The translations under genes and the position numbers were made by a program. From NCBI RefSeq assembly GCF_902788255.1, contig NZ_CADAJR010000019.1:1-45798 (forward strand): a stretch of DNA of 45,798 nucleotides, given 5' to 3'. The DNA comes from an uncultured Methanobrevibacter sp. (GTDB lineage Archaea; Methanobacteriota; Methanobacteria; Methanobacteriales; Methanobacteriaceae). Below the pieces are notes generated by a model, which was not told the origin of the DNA, made no database searches, and saw nothing but the letters and a program-made list of their open reading frames with translations. Positions within the stretch are counted from its first letter, which is position 1. Each line of letters starts with the position of its first letter. This document shows, in pieces, positions 40,701-45,798 of this stretch.

Positions 40701-42648
40701 TATCAACCTTTGGATTGACGACAAAAGTTGTGGCATTAGTGATTGCCTTATAGTAGGTATCTTCGTAATGTCTTGCGTTAACTGTGTATTTTCCAGGTTT
40801 TAGATTATCCAAATCCACTATAATTTGACCTAAATAATTTGTAGGAGCCATTTCATTATACACCATTGTTCCGTCTTCATGCTGGACAGTCAGCAAAACA
40901 TTGATATTATATTCACGGGAGTCCTGATACAGCACACCGGTATTGGTGGCCCCATTAACAGGATATTCATCATCAACAAGAATATTCTGGTTGCTAGCAG
41001 CATTGAAAATCGCATTTGAGACAGCCAGATTATCATAATCCCCAATATTATTTCCACCGAATAGGGTTACAGTGATTTTTTCGCCATCGCCATAAAATAT
41101 ATCCCTGGCAGAAATCGGCAATGCATAAACCCATGCTTGATTCTGGAAGAATTCATTATTTTCCAATGTGAGCCTATCACCGCTTTCATCATAATAAATG
41201 GCACTTCCATTTCTTGCAGTATTGAACCTGAATTTGTTATCCTTGATTGTAGCCAGTGAACTGTCAACATAAATTGCACCGCCTAAACCATCATCAAGCT
41301 TTTTAACGTCCGGAACTGCCTGATTTGAAATGAATTCCGAATTTTCGATTTTGGTATTTGTACCTATGACGTAAATGGCACCACCATCAACATTTGCAAT
41401 ATTTGACCTGAATAATGAATTTTTAACGTTTACATCCTCAGCTTCAATATTGATAGCACCACCATATTCGGTTACCCTATTATCCTTAAAATTGGAATCC
41501 ACAATATCAATATTCATACCTTTTGCTTGAATTGCACCTCCTATTGGAGCCGTATTGCCACTAAAATCACAATTATACACACCAAATTTCATATAATCAT
41601 ATAAATATCCTGTGGAAATTGCTCCTCCATACATTGTTGCAGAATTATCCATAAAAGTACAATTTACAACATTTCCGGATGAGTGAAAAGTCAATGCTCC
41701 CCCTTCATCGGCAAAATTATCCATGAATATACATCCAATATATTCAGTACCTTGACGAACACATCCCGCTCCACCATGAGAGTTCTCATTAATTGAAATT
41801 GCTGAATTATTTTTAAAAACACAGTCTATAACCTTTACATTGGATCCTGGTTCATCAAGACCTACTTGAATCGCACCACCCCAACATCCAACCTTAGCTT
41901 TCACCCAATTTGAGTCAAAAAGACAATTTGAAATAACCGTTCCTTTACCAAATGCTGCCAGAGCTCCCGCACAACTATAATCTTCAAAATTATCACGATA
42001 TCCCATATTTCCTATAAATTTACAGTTAGATACCTTCAGATTTGCAGCAAGGTCCAAATCATAACTAGAACATATGGCTCCACCCCCTTTAGTACAACGA
42101 TTATTTTCCATTACACAGTTATCCACTAAAACATTTTTTGGAGCAACAAGAATTGCACCTCCATTTTCATGATTTCCATTTATAAACTTAATATTCTTTA
42201 CTTGAGTTCCCGCCGCATCAGATTTTATATATAAAATACGATTTAAATTTCTACCATCCAATACAGTAGACGAACTTCCAATTATATTCAATTTTTTATT
42301 TACCGAAATGGTAGATCCAGTAGAGTAATATTGACCATCCAATTTAATGGTATCTCCAGGATTTGCACCATTAATAACTTTTTGGATATCTCCAAATGTC
42401 CTTCCACTTACTTCTCTTTCCGCACTTAATACATCACCATCATCAGCATTCGCCTCCAAAATTTCATTTTCTTGAGAATTTTCTAGTCCTATATCATCAG
42501 ATCCAATTCCTATTTCATCAGCCGTATCGTTCAACTCCACTGCAAATGAATTTTCAACTGAACAAACTGCAGTAAACATTAAACAAATAACAGCGATGCA
42601 TAATAGAATATTTTTTCCAATAACCATCTTTCCATTATTTTTTAACAT
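37714..42648 (-). CDS. Adhesin-like surface protein with beta-helix and eight DUF11 repeats
   Basis: A 1644-residue cell-surface protein. A signal peptide covers about 1-36 (cleavage after S-F-A). Residues about 80-500 form a right-handed beta-helix with many N-C-x-F, G-G-A-I and N-N-x-A turns, an Ig-like part follows, then eight DUF11-type repeats of about 115 residues (roughly 660-1590), each with the signature N-N-G-P-D-x-A and D-x-L-P. The end has H-P-T-A-N-P (1616-1621), a hydrophobic helix and a K-K-R stop, a variant of the P-T-G-N-P anchoring motif of Methanobrevibacter adhesin-like proteins. It probably mediates binding to cells or substrates. AAGGTGA lies before ATG. Confidence 0.9.
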   Translation of the reverse strand: MLKNNGKMVIGKNILLCIAVICLMFTAVCSVENSFAVELNDTADEIGIGSDDIGLENSQENEILEANADDGDVLSAEREVSGRTFGDIQKVINGANPGDTIKLDGQYYSTGSTISVNKKLNIIGSSSTVLDGRNLNRILYIKSDAAGTQVKNIKFINGNHENGGAILVAPKNVLVDNCVMENNRCTKGGGAICSSYDLDLAANLKVSNCKFIGNMGYRDNFEDYSCAGALAAFGKGTVISNCLFDSNWVKAKVGCWGGAIQVGLDEPGSNVKVIDCVFKNNSAISINENSHGGAGCVRQGTEYIGCIFMDNFADEGGALTFHSSGNVVNCTFMDNSATMYGGAISTGYLYDYMKFGVYNCDFSGNTAPIGGAIQAKGMNIDIVDSNFKDNRVTEYGGAINIEAEDVNVKNSLFRSNIANVDGGAIYVIGTNTKIENSEFISNQAVPDVKKLDDGLGGAIYVDSSLATIKDNKFRFNTARNGSAIYYDESGDRLTLENNEFFQNQAWVYALPISARDIFYGDGEKITVTLFGGNNIGDYDNLAVSNAIFNAASNQNILVDDEYPVNGATNTGVLYQDSREYNINVLLTVQHEDGTMVYNEMAPTNYLGQIIVDLDNLKPGKYTVNARHYEDTYYKAITNATTFVVNPKVDNEVTKTVSKDITNFEDIVTWKITVKNHGPNDSTNVTLSDVLPDGLIWVNDTSNGRYNRNTGKLTIDELKVNEVFSFEITTVINKTGKIVNGVNVTSNEFDENYTNNFANKTIFVNPAADLAVVKSVSNSNPNYHDEIVWTIVITNNGPDTAHDVIMKDILPKSLVFIDSDGDYDEKTGIWNIESLIRGETVRLNIRCHVNATGLFENLVCVNATEFDFDPTNNNDSEIIYVNPASDLSIIKTVNASVVNFNDLVKWKLAIKNNGPDDAVNVRVIDLLPEGFSYVDSIMTKGDYVDDVFTIDNIKVGEEVVIEIITLVENTGNHVNAANVESDNYDPDLTNNADDENIFVNLAADLSVTKSVSDSNPQFNDIITWTIEIINNGPDVAHNITVKDLLPSSLIWIEDDSEGDYNPKTGILFIDELDVEETYILNIDCTVNATGSIENIVSVNGSEYDYNLANNEDNETIDVEKSADVAVVKMVNNSSPNYNDLVKWTVVISNNGPDKATEIEVVDVLPEGLTFVNYTATKGFYDTNHWIMCCLENGEVQTLEIVCRVNKTGKIINIASIHADEYDYDESNNNDSESIDVPLAVDLQVMIEANNTNPIFGESVKWMISVKNNGPDDATGVFLKDILPDELIFSDYESSKGIYESDIWNIGSLNVGDTVYLNITTISDALGVIPNHVEASAREYDWNMANNHAKDEIDVRPIADLSIVKLVNKESPKYGQNVKWILIVTNNGPNVAHNVVVRDILPEQLKFVSSNGDYSRGIWKIGSLEVGETKSLEIICKVISTGSIVNNAKVWADELDLDMSNNQANRLIDVAPASDLAVTKIASKYSYRVGDVIEYRIEVVNNGPDTARNIKISEILDDLLKVKSFKTTIGKFNRFTNVWTIDSLGYGESARLIIRVIATGSGIIKNTVTVTSDNYDYDKSNNKDYAVVNVTEKEDNRLPNTSNEGHFDKKAPSNLELHPTANPLALLLLSLLVSVIFSGSGISKKR

Positions 42649-43111
42649 TTAAATCACCTTTTGTGAGGACGATTTTAAACACTATTAATTAACAAAAAGC
42701 TATTAACTAGCAATTAACCTTTTTATTCCAAGTTTAAGATTTAAAATAATAATACACTCCCTTAAATTTAAAAATAACCATAAATCAATAAGAGCATTAT
42801 TAAATAACATCCCAACACAAATCGTTTTCAAACAAACAACCTGCCAAAATTCAGCAGTTACTTTTAATTTAAAAGCCAATACCAAGATTATCAAATCAAA
42901 AACAATATTGAACTCAAAATAAAAGGTAATCTTTCTAAATCCTCAAAAAATCTATTAAATTCTGCTATATATAAAACTATGTATTATCTGAACTCAAAAT
43001 TGATTTTAGAGTAAAATTTTACAAGTAAAAGTAAATATTATAATTGCCATAAAAAAATATTTTATTGATAAAAATTAAATTAACATATAATTAATGACCA
43101 AGGTAAGAGAC
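42649..43111. other. Divergent AT-rich region between adhesin and pseudomurein-binding-like genes
   Basis: No gene with convincing signals lies here. Near the adhesin start there are related AT-rich words around 42680-42720 (ACTATTAATTAAC and GCTATTAACTAGC, the latter with GCTA/TAGC arms), which may be regulatory. A 63-residue frame on the minus strand lacks a ribosome binding site. The rest is promoter and leader for the two outward-facing surface genes. Confidence 0.5.
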
Positions 43112-44245
43112 ATGAAAAAACAAATAGCAATAATGATAATGGCTTTACTGATAATAGCACCAATCATCCAGGATGTTAGTGCAACAAAAACCGTCTTTAT
43201 CACATCCGATAATATTATCGACCATGATACTGACTTAAAGCTACTAAACTCATTAAAAACATATATAGAAGAATTGAGCGGAGGCGAACTGCAGGTGATT
43301 GTAGACAATCAGGCCCCCGCTGCAGGAGAGGGATGGAGATCAATAGAAGTAACAAGTGATGTGAGTATTGATTTGGCCGCATCGGATGCCGGAAACTATC
43401 TGCAATTGGCAACAGCATCAGCAAACTCTGAAAAGCAAATAGTATTTGTAAATATGGGGAATTATGACCTGGACAACCACACCAATTTCTTAAGAAGAGC
43501 ATGGGATGATAACTACTCAAATGAAAGTTTAGCCGGAATGCATGACCCAGGAACATTTCTTAAAAATTCAGGAATATATTATGTCCAGCCAACAAAAGAA
43601 TTCCCGCAAAATGTTGACAATGGAGTTTTATCAAGATATGATGAAGAAATGAACAAACAGATTGCTCAGGAAATTGTAGACATCATCAACACTCATGAAA
43701 ATGATACAAAGGTTTTAAGTGATGGCCTGCTAACCAATAATGTCATAAAACCTGCCGTAATGGCAAGTGCAAGTAAGGAATTGATACAAAGTGGAGATAA
43801 AGAGATGAAGGGCACTTACGGAAATTATACCGGCCCGCAACTTTTATACCAAACCAGTTCCTATTTGAATGGTAACGGGTTAGATTTCCCAAAGGCATTT
43901 GACGAACCTGAAAACCCGATGGGAATTTCATTTATGGTAAAAGACACATATTCCATTTATGACTATTTCAAAATGGGAGGAATAGTTAGAGAATATATGG
44001 ACCAGAATGGAAGAGCCCCGGATTCAATTGAATATGATGGAGCACGTATCGGCTACTATGATTTATTATATAACTTTGCAAAAATTACTCAAAATCATAC
44101 TGATGTCGAACATATGGGCTTTGAAAGTGAATATCACTTCGATAGAGTAAACGATTCAATATTACTACACATATTCCCATTCGTATTAATATTATTCGTA
44201 TTATTCATCGCATATTTACTTTATAAAAGAATAAGAAGATATTAA
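43112..44245 (+). CDS. Membrane-anchored extracellular protein with pseudomurein-binding-like repeat
   Basis: A 377-residue protein. A signal peptide covers about 1-24 (ending V-S-A) and a membrane helix near the C-terminus (about 350-370) is followed by R-I-R-R-Y, so most of the chain lies outside. Near residues 295-335 the segment I-V-R-E-Y-M-D-Q-N-G-R-A-P-D-S-I-E-Y then D-L-L-Y-N-F-A-K-I resembles a pseudomurein-binding repeat (about 35 residues, with Y-I-x2-N-G-x-L-P). This suggests attachment to the cell-wall polymer. The large middle part is not recognised. AAGGT lies eight bases before the ATG at 43112; an upstream ATG at 43094 is less likely. Confidence 0.68.
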   Translation: MKKQIAIMIMALLIIAPIIQDVSATKTVFITSDNIIDHDTDLKLLNSLKTYIEELSGGELQVIVDNQAPAAGEGWRSIEVTSDVSIDLAASDAGNYLQLATASANSEKQIVFVNMGNYDLDNHTNFLRRAWDDNYSNESLAGMHDPGTFLKNSGIYYVQPTKEFPQNVDNGVLSRYDEEMNKQIAQEIVDIINTHENDTKVLSDGLLTNNVIKPAVMASASKELIQSGDKEMKGTYGNYTGPQLLYQTSSYLNGNGLDFPKAFDEPENPMGISFMVKDTYSIYDYFKMGGIVREYMDQNGRAPDSIEYDGARIGYYDLLYNFAKITQNHTDVEHMGFESEYHFDRVNDSILLHIFPFVLILFVLFIAYLLYKRIRRY

Positions 44246-44279
44246 TAAGATGACAAATAAATTTTACATGAGGTAAATT

Positions 44280-44963
44280 ATGAAAAAATATATAGCAGAA
44301 TTAATAGGAACACTGGTTTTAGTCCTATTCGGTTGTGGAAGTGCAGCCATAGCAGGATCTGTTTTAGGCAATCTAGGAATCGCTTTAGCATTCGGTTTAT
44401 CTATAGTTGCTATGGCTTATGTGATTGGTGACATTTCAGGATGTCACGTCAATCCTGCAGTATCCATCGGTATGTGGATTGACGGAAGATTAGAAACAAA
44501 AGACCTGATAATGTACATTATTTTCCAATGTATTGGTGCAATTATCGGTATTGCAATTTTAGCGGTTATTATCAACTCCGCTCCAAGTCTTGGAGGATAT
44601 ACTGCAACAGGCCTTGGTCAAAACGGATTTGGCTCCGCATCAAGTGTTGGTCTCGATGTTGTAGGAGCAATATTGGTAGAAATAATCTTAACCTTTGTAT
44701 TTGTATTTACAGTACTTGGAGTTACTAAAAAAGCAGAAAATGGAGCTGTTGCAGGTATTGTTATCGGTTTAACCCTTGCATTTGTACACATTTTAGGCAT
44801 TCCTTTAACCGGTACATCAGTTAACCCTGCACGTAGTTTAGCACCTGCTCTTTTCCTTGGCGGACAGGCATTACAACAAGTTTGGGTATTTATTTTAGCT
44901 CCGGTAATTGGTGCAATCATTGCAGGAATTTTTTACAAAGGATTAACCGCAGAGGATGTTTAA
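44280..44963 (+). CDS. Aquaporin (MIP family)
   Basis: A 227-residue aquaporin with six membrane helices and two N-P-A motifs (H-V-N-P-A at 56-60 and S-V-N-P-A-R at 180-185). The selectivity filter, by spacing to E. coli AqpZ, reads F38, H170, T179 and R185, the classical water-channel set, unlike the Ile/Ser set described for methanogen AqpM. It probably conducts water, and perhaps small neutral solutes. AGGT lies before the ATG. A hairpin terminator spans the stop codon. Confidence 0.92.
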   Translation: MKKYIAELIGTLVLVLFGCGSAAIAGSVLGNLGIALAFGLSIVAMAYVIGDISGCHVNPAVSIGMWIDGRLETKDLIMYIIFQCIGAIIGIAILAVIINSAPSLGGYTATGLGQNGFGSASSVGLDVVGAILVEIILTFVFVFTVLGVTKKAENGAVAGIVIGLTLAFVHILGIPLTGTSVNPARSLAPALFLGGQALQQVWVFILAPVIGAIIAGIFYKGLTAEDV

Positions 44964-44970
44964 ATCCTCT
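44951..44970 (+). terminator. Hairpin terminator spanning the aquaporin stop codon
   Basis: AGAGGAT (44951-44957) and ATCCTCT (44964-44970) form a perfect seven-pair stem with a six-base loop that contains the stop codon (44961-44963). A run of T follows immediately. The converging nitroreductase gene ends 15 bases further on. Confidence 0.7.
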
Positions 44971-44984
44971 TTTTTTACTTTTTT

Positions 44985-45677
44985 TTAAATTTTAATGCTT
45001 CCAGTATATGTATAACCTTTTAGTTCATTATAGTCGCTTTTTTTGTTAAATTCAAATGATTCGGTATTGGAAACATATAAATGAGCCAATGCTATACCCA
45101 TGTCAATTGGATTCCATTTTTTCAGGATTTGACGTTTTAAGATATTCTGCCTGACCTGATAGACATCAAATCCCTCGTCAGTATGTTTGAAATACCATGG
45201 TTGAGTATTCATAGCTGACGGAGCAAGACGTGCCGGAATCAATCTTTCATCCTCCACGTCGGAAATTTTGGATAACTGTTTTCTTTTGAAGCTGTCCTTA
45301 TCACGGGTCATTTTGTCGGACTTTCCAAAAGAAATCATGATTACAAACTCGCCATCTTTCTTTTTGGGAGAAGCCATTCCAACCCAGCAGTTGCCGATAC
45401 CCAAACTTTGAAGGTGTAAAGATAACTGTTGGAATACAAATCCAATGTTTTCAAGGTAATTGTCCTTTTTTTCTGAATACAGGGCCAAATAATAAGGGGC
45501 AGACCATGGAGTGCGGACATTTACTTCACCCGGATTTAAAATTTCATAGCGATAACTTATATTGGGATTTAGCGGTTTAACGTTTTTCATGAATTCATGT
45601 ATCAAATCCATGTCGATTTCATCTTCCAAATAATTTCGACAGGATTTTCTTATGTATATTTGATTTTGTAAAGTCAT
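44985..45677 (-). CDS. Nitroreductase family protein
   Basis: A 230-residue flavin reductase of the nitroreductase family. The N-terminal I-Y-I-R-K-S-C-R-N-Y matches the usual FMN-phosphate region R-x-S-x-R-x-F/Y, and the A-P-S-A-M-N-T-Q-P-W motif near residue 153, L-G-I-G-N-C-W-V-G and the late D-M-G-I-A-L-A-H-L are characteristic. Order of segments is that of a two-part nitroreductase fold with a long middle insertion. The physiological electron acceptor is not known. No strong ribosome binding site is seen. It converges with aquaporin. Confidence 0.87.
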   Translation of the reverse strand: MTLQNQIYIRKSCRNYLEDEIDMDLIHEFMKNVKPLNPNISYRYEILNPGEVNVRTPWSAPYYLALYSEKKDNYLENIGFVFQQLSLHLQSLGIGNCWVGMASPKKKDGEFVIMISFGKSDKMTRDKDSFKRKQLSKISDVEDERLIPARLAPSAMNTQPWYFKHTDEGFDVYQVRQNILKRQILKKWNPIDMGIALAHLYVSNTESFEFNKKSDYNELKGYTYTGSIKI

Positions 45678-45798
45678 TATTTCAATAGTTTAAAACTCCG
45701 TCTCTTTCAAAAACTTGTGTGATTTGAATTTGCGCTAGTTTTTGAGTCACAAATTTTTTTCGTTCTATTTTTTCTTTATTTTTAATTTAAAAGCAGTA
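45678..45798. other. Window edge, no gene recognised
   Basis: About 120 bases of AT-rich sequence after the nitroreductase start hold its promoter region. A weak inverted repeat TGTGA (45718-45722) / TCACA (45747-45751) is visible, followed by a T run. No gene or motif can be assigned before the window ends. Confidence 0.4.

Noticed and set aside
42703-42894. 63-residue minus-strand frame between the adhesin and the surface protein gene
   Set aside because: No ribosome binding site and no recognisable motif; the composition is that of AT-rich intergenic sequence.
45718-45751. Inverted repeat TGTGA/TCACA at the right edge as an IS end
   Set aside because: The arms are only five bases and no transposase frame is visible in the window.
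1-45798. CRISPR array, tRNA or rRNA genes
   Set aside because: No regularly spaced repeats, T-arm-like GTTCGAAT patterns with matching stems, or conserved rRNA segments were found by reading.

Overview
The window looks like a chromosomal segment of a methanogenic archaeon of the order Methanobacteriales, most likely Methanobrevibacter. The evidence is strong AT richness, many starts preceded by GGTGA-type ribosome binding sites, archaeal genes (alpha-NAC, SepF, 2-phosphoglycerate kinase, ZPR1-like protein, a FilR1-type regulator, a TfrB-type thiol:fumarate reductase subunit), a large adhesin-like protein and a protein with a pseudomurein-binding-like repeat. I see no rRNA, tRNA, CRISPR array or intact mobile element.

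Layout. 1-1932: small poorly characterised genes (STAS-like DUF4325, a 54-residue zinc ribbon, two hypotheticals). 1933-3652: tarI-tarJ pair for CDP-ribitol, unusual in an archaeon. 3788-4609: methyltransferase and a 34-residue highly basic protein with a very strong ribosome binding site. 4700-9756: a minus-strand block with NAC, a calcineurin-like phosphoesterase, a Zc3h12a-type NYN ribonuclease overlapping a membrane-anchored GGDD/class III cyclase-like protein, a single-pass basic membrane protein and argJ. 9819-12663: aldo/keto reductase, acyltransferase, DNA glycosylase tag. 12664-15365: modABC molybdate transporter with a palindromic candidate operator. 15682-20502: FMN split-barrel protein, CMD protein, SDR, a sodium/solute symporter with a 37-residue accessory protein, and a TPR protein. 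20714-25388: arylacetate-CoA ligase, tandem ACT protein and indolepyruvate oxidoreductase iorAB, an aryl-acid module. 25491-31025: tfrB, then an RNA methyltransferase-ferredoxin-dcd-glyS run. 31034-37447: FilR1 regulator, TatD-like hydrolase, TDT transporter, sepF, DUF1611, 2-phosphoglycerate kinase, ZPR1 and a diverged histone-fold protein. 37714-45677: cell-surface adhesin, pseudomurein-binding-like membrane protein, aquaporin and nitroreductase.

Most genes fit hydrogenotrophic methanogen housekeeping: aromatic and arginine biosynthesis, tungsten/molybdenum supply, succinate formation, translation, division and cell wall. The most interesting unit is the translationally coupled NYN ribonuclease and GGDD/cyclase-like membrane protein, next to a phosphodiesterase-like metallophosphoesterase. 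This could be a nucleotide-signal-controlled RNase module, but that is inference. Also notable are a histone-fold protein with a coiled-coil and acidic tails, several tiny proteins, and a repeated habit of ending convergent genes in perfect short hairpins that contain the stop codons.

Start sites were chosen mainly by the GGTGA/GGAG ribosome binding site. Several reported starts are therefore a few codons inside the longest open frame, because the GTG within the GGTGA motif is often in frame.
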